From positions 1 to 52,690 of the forward strand of contig NZ_AOLI01000030.1 in NCBI RefSeq assembly GCF_000336955.1: DNA of 52,690 nt. The letters run 5' to 3'. Origin of the DNA: Haloferax larsenii JCM 13917. GTDB taxonomy: Archaea > Halobacteriota > Halobacteria > Halobacteriales > Haloferacaceae. The notes under the pieces were generated by a model. It ran no database searches and had not been told where the DNA came from. It saw only the letters and a program-made list of their open reading frames with translations. Made by a program: the position numbers and the translations under genes. Shown in pieces: positions 18,021-26,542 of this stretch. The first letter of the stretch is position 1, and every line of letters starts with the position of its first letter.

Positions 18021-19036
18021 GCGTCGTTCACCCCGTCGGCGAGTCGGCCGCGCTTGACGTTCAGCCACATGAACGCGCCGATGAACATGAGGGCGATGAT
18101 GCTAATCGCCGCACCACGCCCGTACTCGGCGAACGAGAGGGCTTCGCGGTAGCCGTAGACGACGATGAGTTCGTTCTGGCGTGCCGGACCGCCTTCGTTG
18201 AACACGAAGGGGATGAGGAACTGCTGGAACGACGCCGCCGCGGTCAGGATGGACGCGAAGAACACGGGCCGCTTGATAGACGGCAGCGTGACGTGGAAGA
18301 ACCGCGAGAGGTACCCCGCGCCATCGACGATTGCCGCCTCGTGGAGTTCGTCGGGAACGTCCTGGAGGGCGCTCACCGTGATGATGACCATGAACGGGTA
18401 GGCGAGCCACATCTCAGTGACGTTGTAGGCGGCGAACGCCAGCCAGCGCTCGCTGAGCCACGAGACGGTGTCGAAACCGAACATCCCGAGAATCTGGTTC
18501 GCCAGTCCGAACTCCGCGGAACTGAAGATACCGCGCCAGACGGTGATGGTAAAGATGGACGGCAGCCCCATCGGGAGGATGATAAGCGAGCGCATGAGGC
18601 GCTTGCCACGGACGCGCTCGCTGGTCACGACGAGGGCGAGCGCGAGGCTGAAGGCAATCTTCAACGTGACGCTCGTGGCGACGAACAGCCAGGTGACTCC
18701 GAAGGAGTTCCAGAACTGCCCGTTGATTGGGAGCGTCACGATGGTGCGGTCGAACAGGACGATACTGAACGTCCCGCCGAACAGCACGTCAGCGTAGTTC
18801 TCGATGCCGATGAACGTCGCCTCGCCGAACGTCAGGACAGAAAACGCGCCGTCGCCAGCGAACAGGTTCGCCGGGGCCGCATCGGTAAACGAGATACCGA
18901 TGAGGTAGACGACCGGAAACAGCATGAACGCCGAAAAGACGAACAGTCCCGGCAGGACGAACAGGAGCGAAGCGTCTCGCTTGTCGAGAAACGGAATGTC
19001 CTCGACGCGGCGGGCAACACGTGATGCGGTGCTCAT
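18017..19036 (-). CDS. malF: ABC sugar transporter permease, MalF type
   Basis: The 339-residue permease partner of MalG starts with a short cytoplasmic region (FLDKRDASLLFVLPGLFVFS) and has about six membrane segments. The EAA signature appears as HEAAIVDGAGYLSRFFHVTLP. It is 12 nt downstream of malE and overlaps malG by 4 nt, so these three genes are surely co-transcribed. MalF and MalG would form the heterodimeric channel of the importer. Confidence 0.9.
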   Translation of the reverse strand: MSTASRVARRVEDIPFLDKRDASLLFVLPGLFVFSAFMLFPVVYLIGISFTDAAPANLFAGDGAFSVLTFGEATFIGIENYADVLFGGTFSIVLFDRTIVTLPINGQFWNSFGVTWLFVATSVTLKIAFSLALALVVTSERVRGKRLMRSLIILPMGLPSIFTITVWRGIFSSAEFGLANQILGMFGFDTVSWLSERWLAFAAYNVTEMWLAYPFMVIITVSALQDVPDELHEAAIVDGAGYLSRFFHVTLPSIKRPVFFASILTAAASFQQFLIPFVFNEGGPARQNELIVVYGYREALSFAEYGRGAAISIIALMFIGAFMWLNVKRGRLADGVNDA

Positions 19037-19048
19037 TGGCTTAGGTCG

Positions 19049-20350
19049 TTATTCGAGGTTGCTGCGAATCTCTGCGTCGGCAGTCTCCATCGCCTTCTTC
19101 ACGTCTTTGCCGTTGAAGGCCTTCGTGAGCGCGGCCTTGACCGGGTCCCAGACCTTGCCCATGTCCGGGTGAGTCGGCATCGGCTGGCCCTGTTGGACGG
19201 CTTCAGAGAAGCCCTGCACGTTCTCCGGCAGGTCGCCACTCTCGACGAGGCTTTTGAGGACCGGAATGCTGCCCTGTTCTTCGGCGCTCTTCAGCGCGAG
19301 GTCCTCGTTGGTCGCGTACCACTCGATGAACGAGCGGCCGGCGGCGGCGTCGGCACCGCCTTCCTCCATCGCCTTGGCGAAGTACCACATCGTGATGCCC
19401 GTAAACGGCTTCGGCGAGCCGCCTTCGGGGGTGGGGAGCTTGGTCACGCCGTAGTTGACGCCCTTGTCGTTGAGCGTCGAGAGGTACCACGGGCCGTTGA
19501 TTGCGAACGCGGCGTTGCCTTCTGCGAACGCGGCCGCCTGCGGCTCGTAGGCCGGGTCGTTCGGCATGTACGGGACGAAGTTGTCGACGGTGAACTGGAC
19601 GCCCTCGATAGTCTCGGGGAGTGCCACGCCGATGCGCTCGTCCGCCGAGTCGTCGAAGTAGTAGCCGCCGAAGGCGTGCGCCCACGCGCTGAGGAAGTAG
19701 CCGTCAGCGTAGGGCATGCCCAGACCGTACTGGTTGTTGTCCGGGTCGTGGTACTCTTCCATCACGGAGACCATGTCGGCCACTGTCTCTGGTGGTTCGT
19801 CGACGATGTCCTTGTTGTAGACGAGCGCCACGGTCTCGGCGTCGTGCGGGAGACCGACGAGGTTGCCGTTGAACTGGATTGCCTCGCGGGCCGCACTCGT
19901 GAACACGTCGAGGTCGACGTCGACTTGGTCGCTCTGGTCGACGACGAACCCGCGCTGGTAGTAATCGCCGGCCCAGTCGTGCGCCCACTCGAACGACTGC
20001 GGACCCTGACCTGCGGGAATCGCACTCGTCGTCTTCTTGCGCATGTCGGAGATGTCGGAGCCTTTGATGGTGTGCTTCGACTCTTCGTTGAACAGTTCGA
20101 GCGCCGACTTGCGACCGGGAATCTCCGGCTCGGGAAGCGAGTACCAGACCGAGGCCGTTCCGGCTTCGACCGTCTCGTCCGCACTGCTTTCTGTGGTCTC
20201 GTCGCTCGAACTCCCGGAGTCTCCGGAGCTACCGGAGTCGCCGCCAGACTCGCCGGAGGAGCTCTCTTGGACGCCAACGCAACCCGCGAGCGCAGCGGCA
20301 GAGCCAGCCACGCCGAGGTTCTTCAGTAGGGTTCTGCGATTCAGTGCCAT
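19049..20350 (-). CDS. malE: Tat-exported sugar-binding lipoprotein, MalE type
   Basis: The 433-residue extracellular solute-binding protein (family 1) has a twin-arginine signal (NRRTLLKNLGVAGS) and a lipobox LAGC, followed by a Ser/Gly/Glu-rich tether. The mature domain begins TASVWYSLPEPE and contains GNAAFAINGPWYLSTL, typical of maltose/maltodextrin-binding proteins. Linkage to CGTase and GH13/GH15 genes suggests cyclodextrins or maltodextrins as ligands; the exact ligand is inference. A TATA-like ATTTAATATG lies about 36 bp before the ATG, and an ATGAAAGTTTG element lies further upstream. Confidence 0.9.
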   Translation of the reverse strand: MALNRRTLLKNLGVAGSAAALAGCVGVQESSSGESGGDSGSSGDSGSSSDETTESSADETVEAGTASVWYSLPEPEIPGRKSALELFNEESKHTIKGSDISDMRKKTTSAIPAGQGPQSFEWAHDWAGDYYQRGFVVDQSDQVDVDLDVFTSAAREAIQFNGNLVGLPHDAETVALVYNKDIVDEPPETVADMVSVMEEYHDPDNNQYGLGMPYADGYFLSAWAHAFGGYYFDDSADERIGVALPETIEGVQFTVDNFVPYMPNDPAYEPQAAAFAEGNAAFAINGPWYLSTLNDKGVNYGVTKLPTPEGGSPKPFTGITMWYFAKAMEEGGADAAAGRSFIEWYATNEDLALKSAEEQGSIPVLKSLVESGDLPENVQGFSEAVQQGQPMPTHPDMGKVWDPVKAALTKAFNGKDVKKAMETADAEIRSNLE

Positions 20351-20641
20351 GGTGTGAATAGATGATGAATAAGTAGTTCACATATTAAATCATTCGAATA
20401 CACCACAAACTTTCATTCTCGATTTCACGCGACAGTCGTGCTTCCCGCTCGCGACACGACCGACTCGCGGAGACAAATAAGGTGCCAGAAGTGCGTCTTG
20501 GTCCCCGGACAGGGACGGACTCTCTCATTCAGACGCGTCCCACGGTCTCTCGCCCCAGTATAAAACTACTACGAAATTGTGCTTCACACATTCGAAAAAG
20601 AGGGGAAGAACTATACTGTGGCACACCGAGCCATGGATATA
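20351..20641. promoter_or_regulatory. divergent malE/malK promoter region
   Basis: In this 291-bp gene-free stretch, the malE TATA is near 20383-20390 (minus strand). malK has CTATA near 20611-20615, 28 bp before its ATG, and a second candidate, GTATAAAAC, near 20557-20565. The complement of 20406-20416 reads ATGAAAGTTTG, and the same 11-mer occurs upstream of the GH15 gene in the same orientation. Confidence 0.55.
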
Positions 20642-21784
20642 ATGGCAACAATCACGCTCGAAACGCTCCGGAAGGAGTACGACAGGGGCCGCGTCGTCGC
20701 CGTCGATGACCTCTCGCTCGAGGTGGACGACGGCGAGTTCATCACCGTCGTCGGACCGTCGGGGTGTGGGAAGTCGACGACGCTTCGCATGGTCGCCGGT
20801 CTCGAATCGCCGTCCGATGGGACGATTCGCATCGGCGACGAGGACGTGACCGAACAGAGCGCCCGCACGCGCGACGTGGCGATGGTGTTCCAGAACTACG
20901 CGCTGTACCCGCACAAGACCGTCATGCAGAACATGGCGTTCGGCCTGCGGATGAGCACCGACCTCTCGAAGGACGAACGCGAAGCGCGCGTCCGCGAGAC
21001 GGCCAGCATGATGGGCATCGAAGACCTGCTCGACGACAAGCCGGACGAACTCTCCGGCGGGCAGAAACAGCGCGTCGCGCTCGGCCGCGCCATCGTGCGC
21101 GAACCCGACGTGTTCCTGTTCGACGAACCGCTCTCCAATTTGGACGCCAAACTCCGGACGACGATGCGCACCGAGATTCAGCGCCTCCAAAACGAGTTCG
21201 GCATCACCTCGCTGTACGTCACCCACGACCAGGAGGAGGCGATGACGATGGGCGACCGTATCGTCATCCTGAAAGACGGCAAACTCCAGCAAGTCGGCCG
21301 CCCGAAGGACGTCTACGAGAACCCCGCAAACGAGTTCGTCGGCGGATTCGTCGGCTCGCCCTCGATGAACTTCGTCGACGTGACGCTCGACCGCGAGGGC
21401 GATTCGACGGTCCTCGTCGCCGACGACGGCCCGTTCTCCTACGAACTGTCCGACGACTTCGCCGCCCACCTCCGCGACGAAATCAGTGAACCAGCTGTTC
21501 GCGTCGGGATTCGCCCCGAGGACATCACCACCACGACCACGACCGACGACTCGAAGGCTATCCGAACCACCGTCGAAGTCGTCGAACCAATCGGCTCCGA
21601 CAACTACCTCCACCTCGACGTCGCGCCCGACTTCATCGCCCGCGTCGACTCCGGCGTCGAGCCGTCTGCCGGCGACTCGATTCGCGTCACGTTCGACGAG
21701 TCCGACCTCCACGTCTTCGACAAGCAGACCGGCGAATCGCTGCTCTACCGCGAGTCGAAGCAGACGGCCGCCCCCGTTCAGTAA
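20642..21784 (+). CDS. malK: ABC transporter ATPase, MalK/UgpC type
   Basis: The 380-residue ATPase energises the MalFG importer. It shows Walker A GPSGCGKST, the Q-loop VFQNYALYPH, signature LSGGQKQRVALGRA, Walker B VFLFDEPLSNLDA and the H-loop VTHDQEEA. The C-terminal ~130 residues form the MalK-type regulatory OB-fold (TOBE) region, starting near NEFVGGFVGSPSMNF. ATG 20642 is chosen because a TATA-like CTATA lies 28 bp ahead and homology starts here. It is divergent from malEFG and convergent with the GH15 gene. Confidence 0.92.
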   Translation: MATITLETLRKEYDRGRVVAVDDLSLEVDDGEFITVVGPSGCGKSTTLRMVAGLESPSDGTIRIGDEDVTEQSARTRDVAMVFQNYALYPHKTVMQNMAFGLRMSTDLSKDEREARVRETASMMGIEDLLDDKPDELSGGQKQRVALGRAIVREPDVFLFDEPLSNLDAKLRTTMRTEIQRLQNEFGITSLYVTHDQEEAMTMGDRIVILKDGKLQQVGRPKDVYENPANEFVGGFVGSPSMNFVDVTLDREGDSTVLVADDGPFSYELSDDFAAHLRDEISEPAVRVGIRPEDITTTTTTDDSKAIRTTVEVVEPIGSDNYLHLDVAPDFIARVDSGVEPSAGDSIRVTFDESDLHVFDKQTGESLLYRESKQTAAPVQ

Positions 21785-21864
21785 GCACGGCTGGTCGCGG
21801 GGGACGCTGACTGAACTGATTCCGTCGAAAAACGACTTTTCTCTGTTCTCGATACCGACGCCGA

Positions 21865-23871
21865 CTAGCGCGTCGCGTCCGTCGCCTCGACCTCTAACGT
21901 CGCCAGCGTCGCGAGCCGAAGCGCGTGCGGCCAGCCGAGCGGGGTCGCACTGTCGGGCGTGCCGTCGTCGAAGAACTGCTCTGCGAGGTAGCCTTCGTCG
22001 GTGCAGAGCGGGCCGCCAGGGAGGACGAGCGAGAGGAGCGACCGACTCTCGTCGAAGAAGTCGCCCGCGCGCTCGTCGCCGCGAGCAGCGAGCAGCGCGC
22101 CGAGTTCGACGGCGGCGTTCGCGCCCCACGCGGTCGAGACCGTCCAAATCTTTTCGGACGACTGCTCGCGCATCCGCCAGTCGTCGCCCTCGAAGCGGAC
22201 CAGTCCCTTCACGTCGCTCTCATCGGGGTCGTGCCAGAGGCCGTCGAAGACGGACTCGACGTGGGTGACGAGGTGGTCGATGCGCTCGTCGCCGACGGCT
22301 TCGAGTCGGTCGTAGGCGCGGTGGGCAGACACGAGTGCGAGCGCGGCAGAGTCGTACCGGTCGTCGAGTTCGCCGTCCGCGAGTCGGAGGCCGTAGCAGT
22401 CGCGCTCGTCGCTCCAGAGCAGGTCCACGCCGTCGTACACCTCGTGGGCGCGCGTGGCGGCTCGGTCGGTGAGGTCGTCGTCGAGGCCCGAAGTGGCGAG
22501 CGCCGCGTAGGCTTCGAGGAACGTCGCCGCCGTGTGGCTGAATCGGCCGGTCATGTTCTCCCACGCGTTCTGGCACTCGACTGGGAGCCCATCGTCACCG
22601 AGCGTCTCGTCGAGGCTGTCGAGCGCGGCTTCGAGCGTCGTTTCGATGTCGGCGCGCAGGGCTTCGTCGTCGCAGTCGTCGTAGAACGTCGCGAGGAAGG
22701 CAATGACGCTGCCCGTCTGGTCGGCCTGGTAGTCGGCGTCGTCCCCCGATTCGAGCCGCGCATTCGCCCACCCCGGCGCGAGCGACCCGTCGAAGGGCCA
22801 GACGCGGTGCGGCCACGAACCGTCGTCGCGTTGCGTTCGGCAGTAGGCGCGGGCGCTCCGGGCGTGCCAGTCGTCGAGGTCGAGGCCGAGTCGCTCGTCG
22901 GATTCGAAGAGGAACCGAGAGATTTCCGCATCGTCGCGGAACCACGTGTAACCGTAGCCGCCGGAGTAGGCGTAGTAGGGGTCGAAATCCGGCCCAGCGA
23001 TACGAAGCCCGAGCGGACCGGAGAGAAGAGAGAGAACGCGCAGGTCGTCGCGCATCGCGCTCGCATCGGCATGGTCGGGGACGGTCCCGGCGATACCAGC
23101 TCCGGCGCGTGCTTCGAGTTCCTCGCGGTCCAGTTCGACGAGCGACCGGACGATTTCGAGCGCCTCGTCGCGGTCCGTCTCGCTCTCGTCGGTGACGAGT
23201 GACCCGACGGTCGCCGTTCCGGATTCGAAGGGGACCGTTGCGACCACGGCACCGCTCAGTTGGCCCTCTTCGTAGCGGTCGTCGGAGCGCGGTCGAGGGA
23301 GTTCGACGTGTGTGTCGGCGAGCAGTTCGTCGAACTGCTCTGGGACGCGGCCTTCGACGGTGTCGAATGCGGGCGACGACGCGACGAAATCGTGTTCTTC
23401 GGTGTGGTACACTTCGACCGCGTCGCCGTGGGTGAGTTGCCCGACGAGCGTGTCGCGGCCGTCCGGCTGGAAGTGGACGAAGGCGACGAGTTCGACGTCC
23501 GCGTCCGTCTCGAACTGCGTGACGTGCGCGTCGTCCGTGGTCAGGTCGTACTGCGTTACGTCTCCGAGCGCCGTCTCGTGTTCCGTGATGACCAGTCCGC
23601 CGTCACCGGCGTACGACTGGGTCGCGTCGTCGTCGAACCACTCGACCTCGGCGTCTTCGTCTCGCGGCCGGACGCCAAATCGGGAGCGCTCGACGCCCCA
23701 GCGTCCGGTCAGTGGGAATCCGAAATCGCGGACCGAGCCGTCGGTCTCGACGTGGACGAGTCTGTCCCCGAGTCCAGAAAAGCGGCCGCTCGTCGTTCGT
23801 CGTTCGCCAGGGAACCGCGTCGGGTGGTCCGCATGGCGTTTGTAATCGGCGAGTGCGTCACGGAGTTGCAT
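21865..23871 (-). CDS. GH15 glucoamylase-family glycoside hydrolase
   Basis: The 668-residue glycoside hydrolase 15 enzyme (glucoamylase/dextranase/trehalase group) has no signal peptide, so it acts in the cytoplasm on imported dextrins. An N-terminal beta-sandwich domain of about 270 residues begins with ERRTTSGRFSGLGDRLVHVE. The (alpha/alpha)6 barrel contains GGYGYTWFRDDAEISRF, the substrate-pocket motif of the family, and ECQNAWENMTGRFSHTAATF, with a glutamate in the general-acid position. Release of glucose from linear or opened dextrins is the most likely reaction. A GTTATTACT box lies 29 bp before the ATG, with ATGAAAGTTTG upstream. Confidence 0.88.
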   Translation of the reverse strand: MQLRDALADYKRHADHPTRFPGERRTTSGRFSGLGDRLVHVETDGSVRDFGFPLTGRWGVERSRFGVRPRDEDAEVEWFDDDATQSYAGDGGLVITEHETALGDVTQYDLTTDDAHVTQFETDADVELVAFVHFQPDGRDTLVGQLTHGDAVEVYHTEEHDFVASSPAFDTVEGRVPEQFDELLADTHVELPRPRSDDRYEEGQLSGAVVATVPFESGTATVGSLVTDESETDRDEALEIVRSLVELDREELEARAGAGIAGTVPDHADASAMRDDLRVLSLLSGPLGLRIAGPDFDPYYAYSGGYGYTWFRDDAEISRFLFESDERLGLDLDDWHARSARAYCRTQRDDGSWPHRVWPFDGSLAPGWANARLESGDDADYQADQTGSVIAFLATFYDDCDDEALRADIETTLEAALDSLDETLGDDGLPVECQNAWENMTGRFSHTAATFLEAYAALATSGLDDDLTDRAATRAHEVYDGVDLLWSDERDCYGLRLADGELDDRYDSAALALVSAHRAYDRLEAVGDERIDHLVTHVESVFDGLWHDPDESDVKGLVRFEGDDWRMREQSSEKIWTVSTAWGANAAVELGALLAARGDERAGDFFDESRSLLSLVLPGGPLCTDEGYLAEQFFDDGTPDSATPLGWPHALRLATLATLEVEATDATR

Positions 23872-24097
23872 TGATAACTCGTCTCTTTCCGGTGAGTAAT
23901 AACTTTGGTGTAATGCTCATTCAAACTTTCATAGATTCCCGAAACGCTATCAGCCCCGTCGGTGAACGTCGCAGTATGACACGTCACACTGCTATCATCG
24001 GATGGGCGGAGGGTACAGTGCCGCAGAATCGTCGCAGAACCGTCGCCGACGCGTCGGAGTCGAGTGATTAAGTACCGTGGTCGATGACACTCCCACC
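23872..24097. promoter_or_regulatory. divergent GH15/TrmB promoter region
   Basis: A minus-strand TATA-like element (23896-23904) serves the GH15 gene. The complement of 23923-23933 is the 11-mer ATGAAAGTTTG shared with malE. On the plus strand, GATTAAGTA (24066-24074) lies about 28 bp before the TrmB-type start codon. Confidence 0.5.
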
Positions 24098-25147
24098 ATG
24101 GACGACCGCGAACTCGCCGACCACTTGGAGCAGTTCGGCCTCTCCGAGAAGGTCGTCGACACGTACCTGACCCTCCTCGAACTCGGGGAGGCGAAGGCGA
24201 GTCAAATCGCCGACGCGGCGGGTGTCTCCAAGCGCTACGTCTACAGCGTGAGCAAGGAGCTCGAAGAGCGGGGCTTCGTCGAGGTCAACGACCACGTCGT
24301 GCCGACGACGATTCGCCCCCGCCCGCCAGCCGAAGTCATCGAATCGCTCTCCGAAAACGTGGCGTCGATGCGGCCCGCACTCGAAGCGCGATACACGGCC
24401 ACCGCGCGCGACGAAGAGCGATTCGAGGTCATCAAGTCGCGCGTGACTGTCATCAAGCGCATCGCCGAACTCGTCGGTCGCGCCGAATCGGAGATTACGC
24501 TCTCGCTGCCGTACGACGTCATCGACGAGGTCGAAGACGAACTGCGTGCCGCCCGCGAACGCGGCGTTCTCATCTCGCTCGTCGTCAGCGGCGTCGAACC
24601 CCACGACGAACTCTCGCTCGCCGGTCTCGCGTCGCTCGTCCGCGTCTGGCACGAACCCATGCCGACGATGCTCACCGTGGACTCTCGAATCGGTCTCGTC
24701 GCCCCTGGTGAGATGGTCGCGCGGTCGAACACCGACTCGCAGGCTATCGTCTTCGCACAACCGCATCTCGGCCCGGTCATCGTCGGGTCGTTCTTCGGGA
24801 ACTACTGGCCGATGGCTGCCGAGGCGTACATCTCCGAACCGGACCCGCTCCCGACGACCTACCACAACTTCCGCCACGCCGTCCTCCAGGCCGCGCTCTG
24901 TGCCCGCGAGGATATCGACCTCGAAGTGACCGCCCACGGTCGCATGGTCCACACCGACGGCCCGACCGAACTCCACGGCCGAATCGTCGATATCCGTCAG
25001 GGGCTGCTCGAACCTGCGAACAACTCCTTCCCGGTCGAGAACACGCTCGTCATCGAGACGGACGACGGCACGTACAGCATCGGTGGACTCGGCGCGTTCG
25101 TCGAGGACTTCGAAGCCGAGTACGTCGAACTCGAGCACGCCTCCTGA
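24098..25147 (+). CDS. TrmB-family sugar-responsive transcriptional regulator
   Basis: The 349-residue TrmB-type regulator has an N-terminal winged helix (LGEAKASQIADAAGVSKRYVYSVSKELEERG). A coiled linker and a PLD-like region (near 110-190) follow, then the C-terminal sugar-binding domain (about 225-349, NFRHAVLQAALCAREDIDLEVTAHGRM). In archaea such proteins sense maltose, glucose or dextrins and control sugar uptake and central metabolism. ATG 24098 is preferred to GTG 24077 because the TATA-like GATTAAGTA is only about 10 bp from the GTG but about 28 bp from the ATG. It lies at the edge of the sugar module and probably controls it. Confidence 0.87.
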   Translation: MDDRELADHLEQFGLSEKVVDTYLTLLELGEAKASQIADAAGVSKRYVYSVSKELEERGFVEVNDHVVPTTIRPRPPAEVIESLSENVASMRPALEARYTATARDEERFEVIKSRVTVIKRIAELVGRAESEITLSLPYDVIDEVEDELRAARERGVLISLVVSGVEPHDELSLAGLASLVRVWHEPMPTMLTVDSRIGLVAPGEMVARSNTDSQAIVFAQPHLGPVIVGSFFGNYWPMAAEAYISEPDPLPTTYHNFRHAVLQAALCAREDIDLEVTAHGRMVHTDGPTELHGRIVDIRQGLLEPANNSFPVENTLVIETDDGTYSIGGLGAFVEDFEAEYVELEHAS

Positions 25148-25229
25148 GTCGGTCGCTGTTTCAGTTGCAATCGTGGTCTGGTACGCTGCTCTGTGTAGTG
25201 TTTTAGGTAGTTGACAACTATGCTAGGGT

Positions 25230-26408
25230 ATGTCTATCTCACGACACGGAACAGGAGCGAAAGCGGCGCTCGGCGCGCTCGCATCGCAGGTCCACCCGGT
25301 GTTTATGCTTCCGCCACTGGCGGCGTCGTGGTTCGGTGCCATCCTCGCGGGCGAGTTCTCGCTGTTGCCGGGGGTGCTCCACGCCGCCGCGGTGTTCTTC
25401 GGCGTGTACACCGCGCACGTGAAAGACGGCTACATCGACTTCTACCACCGCGGCGAGGACGAGGACCACCCGATGACCCGGTGCGGGTGTTATCTCGGCC
25501 TCGGCGGCGCGACAGCCGGGTTCGTGCTTTCGACTGCGGCGCTCGTCAGCGTGGTGGATGTCGGCGTCGTCCTCCTCACCCTCCCGGGGTGGCTCCTCGG
25601 CTTCTTCCACGCCCCGCAACTGGACACGAATCCCGTGACGGCGACGGTCGGCTATCCACTCGGCATCGCGCTCAGTATCCTCGGCGGGTACTACGTCCAG
25701 ACCGCCACTCTCGCCGCCGCCCCGCTCGCGTTTGCAGGTGTCCTCCTTCTCGTCCTCGCCGGCATCAAAATCATCGACGACGCGGACGACTACGAGTACG
25801 ACCGGTCTATCGACAAGCGAACCGTCTCGGTGGTTCTCGGACTCGACTCCGCGTTTCAGCTCGCCTACGCACTCATCGGCGCTGGTCTCTTCTTCGTCGT
25901 CGCGGGGTCGATAACGGGTCAGTTCCCGCCTTTCGCGGCGGTTGCGACCCTTCCCTTCGTCCTCGTCGTGCTCGTCGCCCGCGGTGCGACGCCGAAACTC
26001 GCGACGATGCTGCTCGTCCGCGGGTCGTACGTCTTTCTCGCACTCCTTGTCGTCGCCGTGGCGTTTCGCCCGCTCTCTGGCGTTCGACTCCCCGATATTG
26101 GCGTGCTCGGCCCCTACACCTATCTCGCGACGGAGGTTTTCTTCGGGAGCGTCGCAGCCGTTGTTCTTGCCCGCGCCGGGCGCGAGGCAGCAGTCCGCGT
26201 CGCTCGAACTATCGCTGTCGTCTACCCCGTCGCGTACGTCTGGGACTGGTACTCGCTCGAAGTCGGCATCTTCGCCATCCAACTACGGACTGGCATCGAC
26301 TTGCTCGGCATCCCGCTGGAGGAACACCTCTTCATGGTCGTCGTTCCGGCGTTCGTTCTCGCGGTTCACGAGACGCTCGGTGAGTCCGACGCCGAGACGC
26401 GTCGGTAA
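25230..26408 (+). CDS. UbiA prenyltransferase/lycopene-cyclase-domain fusion membrane protein
   Basis: The 392-residue membrane protein looks like two enzyme halves joined. Residues about 1-285 are UbiA-like, with the first Asp-rich loop VKDGYIDFYHRGEDEDHP and the second IIDDADDYEYDRSIDKRT. The C-terminal ~100 residues match the carotenoid (lycopene) cyclase domain repeat, with VWDWYSLEVGIFA and IPLEEHLFM. The cyclase fold normally needs two such domains, so this single copy may work as a dimer or have another role. Modification of isoprenoid or carotenoid chains is inferred. A TTTTAGGTA box sits about 27 bp before the ATG. It is monocistronic. Confidence 0.78.
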   Translation: MSISRHGTGAKAALGALASQVHPVFMLPPLAASWFGAILAGEFSLLPGVLHAAAVFFGVYTAHVKDGYIDFYHRGEDEDHPMTRCGCYLGLGGATAGFVLSTAALVSVVDVGVVLLTLPGWLLGFFHAPQLDTNPVTATVGYPLGIALSILGGYYVQTATLAAAPLAFAGVLLLVLAGIKIIDDADDYEYDRSIDKRTVSVVLGLDSAFQLAYALIGAGLFFVVAGSITGQFPPFAAVATLPFVLVVLVARGATPKLATMLLVRGSYVFLALLVVAVAFRPLSGVRLPDIGVLGPYTYLATEVFFGSVAAVVLARAGREAAVRVARTIAVVYPVAYVWDWYSLEVGIFAIQLRTGIDLLGIPLEEHLFMVVVPAFVLAVHETLGESDAETRR

Positions 26409-26542
26409 TTGTTCTTGGACGACGTGAGATGCCCGTTAGGTGATTCTCTATCGCGGCATTTGATTTATTTGCGAGAGAAGCGGCTATCGCTCACCGAACG
26501 AACAGCACAGAAACGAGCGGGACAGAGCGTCTCGGCGGAAAT

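Noticed and set aside
20525-22147. 540-codon minus-strand frame opposite malK
   Set aside because: It runs through the malE/malK promoter region and the malK/GH15 convergent junction, and the malK frame has every ABC motif.
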